From Thermoplasmata archaeon (GTDB taxonomy: Archaea; Thermoplasmatota; Thermoplasmata; Lutacidiplasmatales; UBA184), in assembly GCA_030037875.1 (NCBI GenBank), contig JASHPV010000093.1, forward strand, positions 1 to 34,865: 34,865 nt of DNA, in the 5' to 3' direction. Each line of letters starts with the position of its first letter. The stretch's first letter is position 1. A program made the position numbers and the translations under genes. This document shows positions 9,057-18,854 of the stretch, one piece after another. The notes under the pieces were generated by a model. The model searched no databases, was not told the DNA's origin, and saw only the letters and a list, made by a program, of their open reading frames with translations.

Positions 9057-10043
9057 CTAGCCCGTTCGCCACGGAGCGGCGACCAAGTCCGTGCGTTGAC
9101 GGGGTTGCACGATCGACTCGGCGACGGGCACGGTGACGCCGGCATGGAACGCGAGCAAGCCGGTCCAGGCGATCATGGCGCCGTTGTCGACGCAGAGCGA
9201 TTTGGCCGGCGCATACGAAGTCTTCGCACGGGATTCGGCCATCGAGCGTACCATCGTGCGCAGGCGTTCATTGCACGCTACGCCTCCGCCGAGTACGACC
9301 GATTCCTTCTGCCGGTGGGCCAGGGCCCGCTCGGTGATTTCCGTCAGCATCGAGTAGGCCGTGACCTCGACCGAGTAGGCCAGGTTCTCTCGGGAAGCAC
9401 CGTGGGCATGCAGCACCTGGCTCGCGGTGAGCATGCCGGAGAAGGCTACGTCCATCCCGTGGACGGAGTAGGGAAGGGGGAGCAGCTCAACGCCCTCGAG
9501 CGCCGCCTTTTCGATCGCCGGGCCCCCGGGGAATTGACCTCCGAGCGAGATCCAGAGCTTATCGAGAAAGTTCCCGATCCCTACATCGAGCGTCTCGCCC
9601 AGCACGCGATATCGCCCCGAGCCGTACGCCATGACCTGGGTGTTCCCGCCGCTCGCGTACAGCAGAACCGGGTCGTCCAGGCCGCTCAGGACCCGGGCGA
9701 TCTCGATGTGCGCCACGCAATGGTTGACGGGGACCAGCGGCCGGCGCCAGAGCAGCGAAAGGGTTCGCGCGACCGTCGCGCCGGTCCGAAGACATGGGCC
9801 CAAGCCGGGGCCTTGAGCGAACGCTACCGCCTCGATCTCTCGCGGGGAGACATGGGCCGCGGCGAGCGCGTGTTCGACGAGTCCGGGGAACACGTCCACG
9901 TGGTGGTTCGCCGCCTCCCGCGGATGAATTCCTCCGGTCGACGGCCGGTACATGTCGGACGCGAGCCCGAGGACCTCCGCGTTCTCGTCGACGATGCCGA
10001 CGGACGCCGTATGCGCCGTCGATTCGATCCCGAGCACCACCAT
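9057..10043 (-). CDS. kae1: tRNA N6-adenosine threonylcarbamoyltransferase Kae1/TsaD family
   Basis: VLGIESTAHTASVGIVDE...AFAQGPGLGPCLRTGATVARTLSLLWRRPLVPVNHCVAHIEIARV...LYASGGNTQVMAY. No Bud32 fusion visible. Confidence 0.95.
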   Translation of the reverse strand: MVVLGIESTAHTASVGIVDENAEVLGLASDMYRPSTGGIHPREAANHHVDVFPGLVEHALAAAHVSPREIEAVAFAQGPGLGPCLRTGATVARTLSLLWRRPLVPVNHCVAHIEIARVLSGLDDPVLLYASGGNTQVMAYGSGRYRVLGETLDVGIGNFLDKLWISLGGQFPGGPAIEKAALEGVELLPLPYSVHGMDVAFSGMLTASQVLHAHGASRENLAYSVEVTAYSMLTEITERALAHRQKESVVLGGGVACNERLRTMVRSMAESRAKTSYAPAKSLCVDNGAMIAWTGLLAFHAGVTVPVAESIVQPRQRTDLVAAPWRTG

Positions 10044-10100
10044 TGGGGTCGCAACAGTGCGGCGAGGTTAAAACGCCCCCGCGGGGAAGGAAGGTGGCGC

Positions 10101-10331
10101 CTACTCTTCGACCGACTCGATCCGGAAGTACACGCTCTTTCCGCGAAGGGCTTCCTGGATCTGGTCGGCGAATCGGAGCGAGTCTTTGACCGAGGCCTCG
10201 CGTCCCCAATCGTACACGAAATCGTATCCACTCCCCGCTTCGCGGCGGAAACCGAGGTCTTCGAGCGTGTCGGTCACCTCGGAAAATGGCGCTCCTTCGC
10301 TGTCGAGCTGAACGAGGAGGTAGGTCTTCAT
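10101..10331 (-). CDS. Conserved-looking small hypothetical protein (76 aa)
   Basis: MKTYLLVQLDSEGAPFSEVTDTLEDLGFRREAGSGYDFVYDWGREASVKDSLRFADQIQEALRGKSVYFRIESVEE; fits between kae1 and tgtA. The upstream part of the track ORF is low-complexity Arg-rich and likely spurious. Confidence 0.7.
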   Translation of the reverse strand: MKTYLLVQLDSEGAPFSEVTDTLEDLGFRREAGSGYDFVYDWGREASVKDSLRFADQIQEALRGKSVYFRIESVEE

Positions 10332-10365
10332 CTCGGAACGGGTCGACAAGGCGGAAGTGGGTATA

Positions 10366-12309
10366 TCAGTGCTCTGGGGCCGGCGCGGCCTGCCGCTCCT
10401 CCGGCGCCTCCGGAACCGGATTTCGAGCATGGGCGGTCACCGCCACGGCGACGCCACGCACGAGGCGACCCATCTCATGGGCCGCGAGTTCCGCTCGGCC
10501 CACGGCAAGAAGTTCATCCGCCCGGTCCACGAGCAGCACGCTCGCTCCTGGCACGATGCCGGGATCCACCGGCCCGGCGAACCGCGAGAAAAGGCTGCGA
10601 CCCTCTCGAACGAACGGGACCGCGTCGTCCAGTACGACAACCCGGAGGCCGGGGGGTTTCTCCCACCGATGAAGCAGGCCCGCTCCGATCCAGGTCGGGC
10701 GGGGAAGGCCGTCGTTCCCGATGCGGAATGCCGGCTGGTTCCGGAACGAGAACTCTCTCAGGCGTCCGGTGTTCCGGGACCGGATCCCGTGCAGGTCCGG
10801 TTCCTTCCGCGGAAGCGGGCAACCGGGAAACTGCCATTCCAGGAGGGCGTCCATCTGTCGTTGGGTCCACTCCGCCACGCGCTGGGATCGCTCCGACCCT
10901 TCGGGGAGCCGGAACCCCGGGGCGTCCTCCGGGTCGGTTCGTTCGTTCGGGGGTCGCTCGAACTCCTCGGGCCCGACCCAAACCCCGACGGGGTACACCT
11001 CGGAGAGCTCGAGGGGAACAGGCCCGATGGCCGTCGGCACTTCCCACAACAGCGGCTGCTGGTCCGGGCCGCGCACCGGGACCTCCGAGAGGCATTCCGG
11101 AACGAGAGGAACGCGCCGGTGGGCTCGGTAGACTCCCTTCGACAACCGCCAGCGCGATAGACGCTCCTGAAACCGGGCCACCGCCGGACGCTCCCGACTC
11201 GTCGCCGTCACCTCGCGGAAGGACGGCCGACTGTCCGGCTCCACGGCCAGAAAGACGCTCGAGCCCTTGACGGCCGCCCGAAGTCCGGCGAGAAGGGCCG
11301 GATGGGCGGAAGCCCGGCGCTCCACCAGCTCCCACAGGGCTCCCGCTCGAATCGCCTGGCGCACGCGACGTACTTCGGTAGCGCACATCCAGAGGTTGTG
11401 GCGAGCGATGGCGACCTCCCGCTCCGCCACCGGCAGTTTAGCGAGGCTCGTCAGGGGGCGTTCCTCACAGAGTCGGCACCCGCAGAACGGTTCCTTGATG
11501 TCCTCGAGCGCCAGGGTTCCTTCCGGAAACAGCAGGCTCCCCCGCCGGGCGAACTTGTGATACGCCGCCGAATCGAACAGGTCGATCCCAAACAGCGCCG
11601 CGAACGCGAACGTGATGGGATGTCCCGTTCCAAAGAGATGAACGGCGCGCTCGGGAGCGAGCGCCGGCCGGGCCGCGAGTAAGACCCGGGCCAGGTCGGC
11701 GAACCGATACTGTTCGAGCAGCGGCACCACGCCTCCCACCGCCAGAACGTCTCCGAGTGCCGAGGCCCCCTGCGCGCTCGCCCAGCGGAGCTCGGGAAAC
11801 AGTCCGCCCTGCACCGGAACCGCGAGCAAACCGGCCCGGGCCGCCCGGGCCTTCCGGGCCCGCTCGAGGGTGAGCTCCACTCCCCGACGCGCCTCTTCTG
11901 CGGAAGCCCCGGGCTCTCCGAAGACGTCGAGGACCGCCGCGATGTCGCTACCGATCCGACCCTGGAAGTCGAGAATCTCCTCCGGATCGACCTCCACGTG
12001 TCCGTAGGCGTGTTGCTGGAACGCGCCGGAGTCGGTGAACACGGGTCCGGAAAAATTGAGGAGCCGGTGAATCCCCTCCCGCTCGGCCCTCTCTTTGAGC
12101 GGAGCCGATCGCCAGGTGATGTACGACGACGTGATCACCGCGGACAACCCGAACTGGGCGGCGATCTCGTTGGGCGGGATAGCCTGGTTCCGTGGGTCCG
12201 GATGAACCACCGGTAGCAAGGCCGGCGTGTCGACCGTGCCATGAGGCGTCGAGAAACGACCGACCCGCGCGAAGCCATCCCGCGCCCGGATCTCGAAATC
12301 GATCATCAC
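10366..12309 (-). CDS. tgtA: Archaeosine tRNA-guanine(15) transglycosylase with C-terminal PUA-like region
   Basis: GRFSTPHGTVDTPALLPVVHPD...VFTDSGAFQQHAYGHVEVDPEEILDFQGRIGSDIAAVLDVFGEPG...CGCRLCEE; C-terminal VDPGIVPGASVLLVDRADELLAVGRAEL is PUA-like. Confidence 0.93.
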   Translation of the reverse strand: MMIDFEIRARDGFARVGRFSTPHGTVDTPALLPVVHPDPRNQAIPPNEIAAQFGLSAVITSSYITWRSAPLKERAEREGIHRLLNFSGPVFTDSGAFQQHAYGHVEVDPEEILDFQGRIGSDIAAVLDVFGEPGASAEEARRGVELTLERARKARAARAGLLAVPVQGGLFPELRWASAQGASALGDVLAVGGVVPLLEQYRFADLARVLLAARPALAPERAVHLFGTGHPITFAFAALFGIDLFDSAAYHKFARRGSLLFPEGTLALEDIKEPFCGCRLCEERPLTSLAKLPVAEREVAIARHNLWMCATEVRRVRQAIRAGALWELVERRASAHPALLAGLRAAVKGSSVFLAVEPDSRPSFREVTATSRERPAVARFQERLSRWRLSKGVYRAHRRVPLVPECLSEVPVRGPDQQPLLWEVPTAIGPVPLELSEVYPVGVWVGPEEFERPPNERTDPEDAPGFRLPEGSERSQRVAEWTQRQMDALLEWQFPGCPLPRKEPDLHGIRSRNTGRLREFSFRNQPAFRIGNDGLPRPTWIGAGLLHRWEKPPGLRVVVLDDAVPFVREGRSLFSRFAGPVDPGIVPGASVLLVDRADELLAVGRAELAAHEMGRLVRGVAVAVTAHARNPVPEAPEERQAAPAPEH

Positions 12310-12330
12310 TGGAAGCCCAGATACGCGCGT

Positions 12331-13047
12331 CTACGTCGACCCGTGGCCTGCGCCCCCCATTCCCGGCGACCACGATGATCGGATGTTGTCGAGGAGGTCG
12401 AAGAACATCCGAGAGGTCAGCTTGCCGGTGTTCGTGTTCTGCGGACTGGGATGGTACGACGCCCACATCATCGGGCGACCGGCTCCTAGCGGCACGCACC
12501 GGCCGTGCGCGAATCCCTCGCTCGGTCGGGCGATTCCGTAGAGATCCGGGACCGCGTCTCTCAGCGCATCCCAGGCGAAACCTCCGAGGGCCAACAGCGA
12601 CCGGGCCTTCGGGAGGAGCCGGAGTTCCCGGGCGAGGAACGGGAGGCAATTCCCCCGCTCCGCCGGAGTGGGGCGGTTGTCCGGGGGAACGCATCGCACC
12701 GCGGCGGTGAGGTACGCATCGTCGTAGCGGAGCCCGTCGCCACGGGCCGTCGAGTGCGGCTGGTTGGCGAACCCCGCGGCATGCAGCGCCCCCACGAGGA
12801 ACGCGGCCGAGCGGTCGCCGGTGAACACACGTCCGGTCCGGTTCGAGCCGTGGGCCGCGGGCGCGAGTCCGACGACCACCAGTCGAGCCTGGGGGTCGCC
12901 GAAGCCCGGGACGGGGCGTCCCCAGTAACTATCGTGGCGAAATTGCTTCTTCCGCTCGTTAGCCACCCGTTCCCGATACGCCACCAATCGCGGGCAGCGA
13001 CGGCAGACCACGATCTCTTCGCGGAGCTGTTGGAGACTATCGGCCAT
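12331..13047 (-). CDS. Uracil-DNA glycosylase superfamily protein (family 5/UDGb-like)
   Basis: N-terminal CRRCPRLVAYRERVA...FRHDSYWGRPVPGFGDPQARLVVVGLAPAAHGSNRTGRVFTGDRSAAFL; C-terminal ASYHPSPQNTNTGKLT. Confidence 0.9.
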   Translation of the reverse strand: MADSLQQLREEIVVCRRCPRLVAYRERVANERKKQFRHDSYWGRPVPGFGDPQARLVVVGLAPAAHGSNRTGRVFTGDRSAAFLVGALHAAGFANQPHSTARGDGLRYDDAYLTAAVRCVPPDNRPTPAERGNCLPFLARELRLLPKARSLLALGGFAWDALRDAVPDLYGIARPSEGFAHGRCVPLGAGRPMMWASYHPSPQNTNTGKLTSRMFFDLLDNIRSSWSPGMGGAGHGST

Positions 13048-13130
13048 GGCAGGACCTTAGCGACCGAGACCGGGAACGAGGTCGACCGTTTAAGGGCGGC
13101 TCGCCCGCAACGCTATACCCGCTATCCCGT

Positions 13131-14279
13131 GTGACCAGGGTAATGGAATTCGAGACGATCCAACTCCTTCCGATGGCGTCGAGCCACCGGGGCGCCCTCT
13201 CTCCCGGGTGCGAGCAGTGTCAGGAGGGAAAGAAACTCGTCCTGTTCGTGACGGGACTGTGCCGTTTCCGTTGCTTCTACTGCCCGGTGTCGGAGCGACG
13301 AAACCAGCTCGATGTGGTCTACGCCAACGAGCGCCGGGTCCAGTCGGATGCCGATGTTCTCGACGAGGCGCGAGCGATCGGCGCATCTGGCACAGGCATC
13401 ACGGGCGGAGACCCGCTCGGCGTGATCGACCGGACCGTTCACTACGTGGAGCTCCTCAAGGCCGAGTTCGGTGCGAACCACCATATCCATCTCTACACCC
13501 ACGAGCCCAATCCGGAAAAGCTTCGGCGATTGGCCGAAGCCGGGTTGGATGAATTCCGCCTCCACATTCCGCATTACTTGTGGGGTTCGCTCGGGAGTCA
13601 CGGCTCGGCGTACCGCGACGTGTTGGCGGCGGCCCCTTCGTGGGGGATTCGTCGGGGCGTAGAGATCCCGGTCCTTCCCGAGAAGGAAACGGAACTCCGT
13701 CGTTTGCTCCGTTCGCTGGACCGGTTGCATCTGGATTTCATCAACCTGAACGAAATGGAGTTCTCCGCGACCAACGAATCGGCCCTCCACGGCCGAGGAT
13801 ACCGGGTCGACACGTGGAACGGGTGGGGGGTCAAGGGAAGTCGGGCGACGGCGGAGAGGATCGTCCGCGAGGTGCGGCTCTCGACCCCGCTCCACTATTG
13901 TTCCTCACGGTTCAAGGACAGCGTCCAGCTCCGGAAGCGTCTCCTACGTCGGGCGGAACGGACCGCTCCCGCGTTCGCGGACCAAACCGAGGACGGCACG
14001 ATCCTCCTCGGGATCGTGGAAGCCGCGGACGAACTTCAGTTGCCGCGGGTGGTGGAAGCGATGGGCTCTATCGGCCGCGTTCCGGCGGCCGACTACCGGG
14101 TCGATGCCGCCCGGCGTCGGGTAGAGCTGGCTCCGGACCGGTTGCGTCGATTCGCTCGCCGGTTGCGTTTTCCGGCGTTCGCCGTGGAGCTGTACCCCAC
14201 CGAGGACGCGATCGAAGTGGAGCGCACCCCGCTCAACGCCGCGGCATTTCCGTCGAACCGCGGTACGGGTGGATGGTAG
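13131..14279 (+). CDS. Radical SAM protein
   Basis: GLCRFRCFYCPVSERR (CxxxCxxC), GTGITGGDPL, HIHLYTHEPNPEKLRRLAEAGLDEFRLH. Confidence 0.85.
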   Translation: MTRVMEFETIQLLPMASSHRGALSPGCEQCQEGKKLVLFVTGLCRFRCFYCPVSERRNQLDVVYANERRVQSDADVLDEARAIGASGTGITGGDPLGVIDRTVHYVELLKAEFGANHHIHLYTHEPNPEKLRRLAEAGLDEFRLHIPHYLWGSLGSHGSAYRDVLAAAPSWGIRRGVEIPVLPEKETELRRLLRSLDRLHLDFINLNEMEFSATNESALHGRGYRVDTWNGWGVKGSRATAERIVREVRLSTPLHYCSSRFKDSVQLRKRLLRRAERTAPAFADQTEDGTILLGIVEAADELQLPRVVEAMGSIGRVPAADYRVDAARRRVELAPDRLRRFARRLRFPAFAVELYPTEDAIEVERTPLNAAAFPSNRGTGGW

Positions 14280-14448
14280 TTCTCGTCGCAGACGTGGCTT
14301 CCGTGGGTCAGATACCGGACATCCCCTCGCTGGTGCTTGATGGAACACGGGCCCCACCCGTCGTCCTCGGCCCCGTACCACATCGGGCATTCCCGGCAGT
14401 GGAGGGTCGTCCCGCCCGGGCCGAGTGTGTTCGAGACCACGGGAAGCG

Positions 14449-15345
14449 TCACGATGGGCCTGCCGCCTGCATGTTCCACGCGTCGAGAACGTTTCGCATG
14501 AGCTGCGCCACGGTGACCGGTCCCACTCCGCCGGGGACCGGCGTAATCGCGTCGACCCATCCATCGAGGGAGACCGGGTCGGCGTCCCCAGCAGCCCGGA
14601 CGTGCGAAGGGGCCGACGGGTCCGCGACGCTGCTGAGGCCGACGTCGATGACGACCGCCCCTTTCGGTACGACATCCCGGGTAAGGAGCCCCGGAATTCC
14701 CGCGCAGCTGACAATCACCTCATTTCCGGCGAGCACCTGGACCAGATTTGGCGTGCGAGAGTGGGCCACCGTCACGGTAGCGTCTCCGGACTCTCCGCGC
14801 GCCGACAGCAGAAGCGCCAACGGCAGGCCAACCGTCGGCGAACGGCCGATGACGGCGAAACGATGTCCACGCGTCGCGATGGAATAGTGACGAAGGATCT
14901 GAAGGACCGCAAGCGCGACCGCGGGGGCGTGAGCGGGCCGCCCCTCGACGAGCCCTCCGAGGTTCACCGACCCTACGCCATCCACGTCCTTCTCCGGTGA
15001 GAGCTCGTCGACTACCGCTCGGAAATCGACGCCCTTCGGCAATGGGTGCTGAACGAGAACGGCGTGAACTGAGCGATCTCCCTCGAGCTCCTGAATCTGT
15101 TCCCGCAATCGGGCCGTGGAAGTCTCCTCCGGCAGTGAAACGTCCCGGAATCCGACACCGACGGCCGTGGCCGTTCGTTCCTGCTGCTTCAGGTAGAAGG
15201 CGAACGGTCCCCCGGAGCCGAGATGCACGCTCGCCAGCACAGGAGGGGGTCGAGATCCGCTGCCGTGGCGGATTTGGGACCGTACCTCGTCGAGCAGCGC
15301 CTCGCCGACCGGCTTGCCGTACAGTTGTCGCGTCAGGGTCCCCAC
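14449..15345 (-). CDS. folD: Bifunctional methylenetetrahydrofolate dehydrogenase/cyclohydrolase
   Basis: GSGGPFAFYLKQQERTATAVGVGF...VHAVLVQHPLPKGVD...PEKDVDGVGSVNLG...FAVIGRSPTVGLPLALLL...VTPVPGGVGPVTVAQLMRN. The track ORF extends implausibly upstream into the lonB promoter/CDS; GTG at 15345 is a likely start. Confidence 0.93.
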   Translation of the reverse strand: MGTLTRQLYGKPVGEALLDEVRSQIRHGSGSRPPPVLASVHLGSGGPFAFYLKQQERTATAVGVGFRDVSLPEETSTARLREQIQELEGDRSVHAVLVQHPLPKGVDFRAVVDELSPEKDVDGVGSVNLGGLVEGRPAHAPAVALAVLQILRHYSIATRGHRFAVIGRSPTVGLPLALLLSARGESGDATVTVAHSRTPNLVQVLAGNEVIVSCAGIPGLLTRDVVPKGAVVIDVGLSSVADPSAPSHVRAAGDADPVSLDGWVDAITPVPGGVGPVTVAQLMRNVLDAWNMQAAGPS

Positions 15346-15498
15346 TTGCTCCGGAAGCGGCCGATTACCGGGTCGTCGTACATTAACGCGAGCTAACCTT
15401 TTTTGACGCGGAATCGCGCCAACCTGCACCACTAGGCCCAAAAATTCGGGATTCGGCTCTTCCAGACGCGTCCGGTCGCGGAGGAACCACCTAAACCA

Positions 15499-15505
15499 TT
15501 TATAT
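15499..15505 (+). promoter_or_regulatory. Archaeal TATA box (TTTATAT) for lonB
   Basis: ccaTTTATATgg about 25 bp upstream of the GTG at 15530, consistent with a leaderless or nearly leaderless mRNA. Confidence 0.6.
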
Positions 15506-15529
15506 GGAGCCTCCCTCGTTTCGATTGAA

Positions 15530-17596
15530 GTGGTCACCCCGGGCAACCAGAGGACAATTTCGGGGGCAGATACGCCGGATGATACACCCGCGGCCGATAC
15601 CGTCGCCCCCGTAACGCCCAGCACCGGATCTGACGAGCTCGAATCGTGGGGGAAGTCCCTCACGTACCAGAGCACAGGGCAGGTCGAGGTCCCCCCGAAG
15701 CTGATCGACCAGGTCATCGGTCAGGACGACGCGGTCGAGGTCGCCAAGAAGGCCGCCGCCCAGAAGCGACACATGATCCTGATCGGCGAGCCCGGGACGG
15801 GCAAGAGCATGCTCGGTCGGGCGATGACCGATTTTCTGCCGAAGGAACAGCTCCAAGACATCCTCGCCTACGCGAACACAGAGGACTCCAACGAGCCCAA
15901 GATTCGCGTGGTCCCGGCCGGAAAGGGCAAGGAGATTGTCGCCGCCCAGAAGCTCGAGGCCGCGCAGCGGAAGGAGCAGCGCACGATCTTCCTGGTCGTC
16001 GCCGCGTTGCTGGTGCTCGGTCTCACGGCGTGGATCGTCTGGACCTCGCACGATTACGACGCGATCCTGATCGGCATTCTGGTGATCATCATCCTATGGG
16101 CCGTCGTCCGCTTCGGTTCGGGTCGTGATGCCGGCGGCGTAGGCGTGGCGAAGCTACTGGTCACACATGCACCGGACGAACGTCCTCCGTTCATCGACGC
16201 CACCGGCGCGCACGCCGGGGCGCTCCTGGGCGATGTCAAGCACGACCCATTCCAGTCGGGTGGCCTAGAGACTCCCCCGCATGAGCGGGTCGAGATCGGA
16301 GCCATCCACAAGGCCCACGGGGGTGTGCTGTTCATCGACGAGATCAACCTGCTCAAGATCGAGAGCCAGCACTCGTTGCTCACCGCCTTGCAGGAAAAGA
16401 AATTCCCGATCGTCGGGCAGTCCGAACGGTCGGCCGGGGCGATGGTGAAGACCGAGCCCGTGCCGTGCGACTTTGTGCTCGTCGCCGCGGGAAATGTGGA
16501 CAGCGTTCAGACGATGCACCCCGCGCTCCGCTCCCGGATACGGGGGTACGGATACGAACTGTACGTCAACACGACGATGGCCGACACGCCCGCGAATCGG
16601 ATGAAGATCGTCCGGTTCGTCGCGCAGGAGGTCGTCAAGGACAAGAAGATCCCTCACTTCAGTCCCGCCGCGACCGTTGAGGTGATCCGCGAGGCTCAGC
16701 GTCGCGCCGGTCGCAGCGGCCAACTGACGCTCCGATTGAGGGAGCTGGGCGGACTCGTACGGGTCGCCGGGGACATCGCGAACTCGGAGAGCGCCTCGGT
16801 CGTCGGGCCGGAACACGTCGTTCGCGCGAAACGGGCGAGCCGATCCCTGGAACAGCAGATCGCAGACCGGTACATTGAACGGCGACGCGAGTATCGGATG
16901 TTCAACACCGAGGGGGCGGCCGTCGGTATGGTCAACGGCCTCGCGGCCATCAACGCCCAGACCGGCATGGCGGAATTCTCGGGGATCGTCCTCCCCATCG
17001 TGGCCGAAGTGACCCCGGCCCAGACCCGGGAAGGGGGGGTCGTTGTCGCGACGGGTAAGCTCGGAGAGATCGCCCGGGAGGCCGTGCAGAACGTCAGCGC
17101 GCTGATCAAGAAATACACAGGCGAGGACATCTCCAACCACGACATCCACATCCAATTCGTCGGGACCTCGGACGGCGTCGAGGGAGACTCCGCCTCGGTC
17201 TCGATCGCGACCGCGGTCATCAGCGCGCTGGAAGGCGTACCGGTCGACCAGTCGCTCGCGATGACCGGCTCCCTCTCGGTCCGAGGGCAGGTCCTCCCAG
17301 TCGGCGGGGTGACCGCCAAGGTGGAGGCCGCGGCCGATGCCGGCCTGAAGCGCGTGCTCGTCCCGGCCGACAACCTGTCCGACCTCGTACTTGAGAGCCG
17401 GTACCTGAACCAGATCGAGGTGATCCCGGTCGATACGCTCCGCGATGTGCTCCGCTACGCGCTGGTCGGGCAGACGGCGAAGAAAGAGTCACTGCTCGAG
17501 CGTCTTGCGGCCATGGTTCATGCCACCTCGCGGACCGACGTGCCGGCCGCGTCGCCGGTGAAGACCCCGGCGGGTCGTCCGGCGGCGGGATCGTGA
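15530..17596 (+). CDS. lonB: Archaeal membrane-anchored Lon protease LonB
   Basis: [14 protein letters not shown] (Walker A), two TM helices ([20 protein letters not shown] / [18 protein letters not shown]) inserted in the AAA+ domain, [11 protein letters not shown] (Walker B), C-terminal Ser-Lys protease domain ([17 protein letters not shown]...[25 protein letters not shown]). Confidence 0.95.
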   Translation: MVTPGNQRTISGADTPDDTPAADTVAPVTPSTGSDELESWGKSLTYQSTGQVEVPPKLIDQVIGQDDAVEVAKKAAAQKRHMILIGEPGTGKSMLGRAMTDFLPKEQLQDILAYANTEDSNEPKIRVVPAGKGKEIVAAQKLEAAQRKEQRTIFLVVAALLVLGLTAWIVWTSHDYDAILIGILVIIILWAVVRFGSGRDAGGVGVAKLLVTHAPDERPPFIDATGAHAGALLGDVKHDPFQSGGLETPPHERVEIGAIHKAHGGVLFIDEINLLKIESQHSLLTALQEKKFPIVGQSERSAGAMVKTEPVPCDFVLVAAGNVDSVQTMHPALRSRIRGYGYELYVNTTMADTPANRMKIVRFVAQEVVKDKKIPHFSPAATVEVIREAQRRAGRSGQLTLRLRELGGLVRVAGDIANSESASVVGPEHVVRAKRASRSLEQQIADRYIERRREYRMFNTEGAAVGMVNGLAAINAQTGMAEFSGIVLPIVAEVTPAQTREGGVVVATGKLGEIAREAVQNVSALIKKYTGEDISNHDIHIQFVGTSDGVEGDSASVSIATAVISALEGVPVDQSLAMTGSLSVRGQVLPVGGVTAKVEAAADAGLKRVLVPADNLSDLVLESRYLNQIEVIPVDTLRDVLRYALVGQTAKKESLLERLAAMVHATSRTDVPAASPVKTPAGRPAAGS

Positions 17597-17850
17597 AGGG
17601 CGCCACTCGCATCCCCTCGCACCGAGGATGGGAGCGAACGACCCGAGGGTCCCCGTTCCAGATCAATGCGCCTCCCGAGGAGAGTCGAGGCGAGGAGCGA
17701 TTCTTCAATCGTCCCTGCTACGAGTTCAACGGAGCGCTGGCTCGCGGGATGGACGACACGTACTGTCGGCACTGCCGGCATTACCTGACGGCCCGCTGCC
17801 CGCACATCGACGAGTTCCTGGACGACGTGGACGATCTCGAGCCCGAATAG
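17593..17850 (+). CDS. Small Cys-rich (putative zinc-binding) hypothetical protein
   Basis: Overlaps the lonB stop by 4 bp (GTGA); C-terminus [44 protein letters not shown]. Confidence 0.65.
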   Translation: MKGATRIPSHRGWERTTRGSPFQINAPPEESRGEERFFNRPCYEFNGALARGMDDTYCRHCRHYLTARCPHIDEFLDDVDDLEPE

Positions 17851-17861
17851 AGGGGGCCCTC

Positions 17862-18404
17862 GTGGCGGGACTGATCGTCGGCCGGTTTCAGCCCTTCCAC
17901 CGTGGCCATCTCGCGGTGGTCTCCGACCTCCGCCGCGCACATCCCGACGCGCCGCTCATCCTGGCCATCGGAAGTGCCCAAGAATCGTACACCTCGGAGA
18001 ATCCGTTCACCGCGGGGGAACGAATCGAGATGATCCTGCAGGCCCTGGTGGAGGCCCACCTGGAGCGCTGTCTCCCGGTACCGGTCGCGGACATCCACCA
18101 GCATGCTCAGTGGGTGGCGTACCTGCGTGGCCTATTGCCACCGTTCGACGTCGTCTACACGAACAATCCGCTGACTCGGCTTCTGTTCGAACGGGAAGGC
18201 GTCCGGGTAGAATCGCCCCCTCTCGTGAATCGGGAGAGGTTCCAGGGCGCCGTGGTCCGCCGACGGATTCTCGAGGGAGGTAACTGGAAGGAGCTTGTGC
18301 CCCCGGCCGTGGCCCAGTATCTCCAAACGATCGCCGCCCCCGAGCGGCTCCACCGGATCGCGGAGCGCGACGCCGCTTCTGAACCGGCTCGGTCGAAGCC
18401 CTGA
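17862..18404 (+). CDS. nadM: Nicotinamide-nucleotide adenylyltransferase, archaeal type
   Basis: AGLIVGRFQPFHRGHLAVVSDL...ILAIGSAQESYTSENPFTAGERIEMI...VYTNNPLTRLLFE. GTG start at 17862; the track ORF overextends upstream. Confidence 0.92.
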   Translation: MAGLIVGRFQPFHRGHLAVVSDLRRAHPDAPLILAIGSAQESYTSENPFTAGERIEMILQALVEAHLERCLPVPVADIHQHAQWVAYLRGLLPPFDVVYTNNPLTRLLFEREGVRVESPPLVNRERFQGAVVRRRILEGGNWKELVPPAVAQYLQTIAAPERLHRIAERDAASEPARSKP

Positions 18405-18445
18405 GCCCCAGGTCTCGGGGCGAGTTTGGTCGCGGCCCGGCGTAC

Positions 18446-18452
18446 GATTATA
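18446..18452 (+). promoter_or_regulatory. Putative TATA box (GATTATA) for tRNA-Thr
   Basis: AT-rich element about 28-34 bp upstream of the mature tRNA 5' end, in a GC-rich context. Confidence 0.45.
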
Positions 18453-18479
18453 GGTGCGACCCCCTCGTCCTACCCCGAC

Positions 18480-18552
18480 GCCACCGTAGCTCAGTTGGCA
18501 GAGCAGCTGATTCGTAATCAGCAGGTCGAGGGTTCAAGTCCCTCCGGTGGCT
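18480..18552 (+). tRNA. tRNA-Thr (anticodon CGT)
   Basis: Cloverleaf resolved by hand: GCCACCG/CGGTGGC acceptor, GCTC/GAGC D-stem, GCTGA-TTCGTAA-TCAGC anticodon arm, GAGGG-TTCAAGT-CCCTC T-arm; discriminator T, CCA not encoded. Confidence 0.95.
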
Positions 18553-18642
18553 GCTTTTCCTCGTTCCTGACTTATCGTCCTTGGAGCTGGAGCGTGCGCC
18601 TCAAGGGACTAGGACCCCAGCGGAAACAACCCCCCGTGTTCG
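18532..18642 (+). repeat. Repeat R0: tRNA-Thr 3' end plus about 90 bp of right arm, homologous to R1
   Basis: Ungapped hand alignment to 21667-21777: about 85/111 identical; homology begins abruptly at GTTC in the T-loop. Confidence 0.85.
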
Positions 18643-18854
18643 AAAGTGTCCGTTGGACGAAGCCTGAGCCATCTAGAAATTAACGTGCGGGTTTCGGGCG
18701 TGACCAAAGTCCTCATCCACCTCCCGGGCGCGCGTTTCAACGGAGACCTCTGGGATCTGACTGATCCGCTCTATTGAGGCACCGTCGCGTAGACGGGGTG
18801 GTTTCTCCGCAACATTTGATTTACGTTCAAGTATGCCTTCAAGCAGCATCGACC

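Noticed and set aside
8643-11270. 875-aa plus-strand ORF
   Set aside because: It is antisense to the geranylgeranyl reductase, kae1 and tgtA genes, with Arg/Pro/Gly-rich composition typical of high-GC shadow ORFs.
18426-18683. 85-aa ORF spanning tRNA-Thr (…VAQLAEQLIRNQQVEGSSPSGGC…GLGPQRKQPPVF) and the similar 98-aa ORF at 21483-21779 (…SGGCYS…GLGPQPGQPPVF)
   Set aside because: The first is a translation of the tRNA itself. The similarity between the two ORFs reflects the R0/R1 nucleotide repeat, not a protein family.
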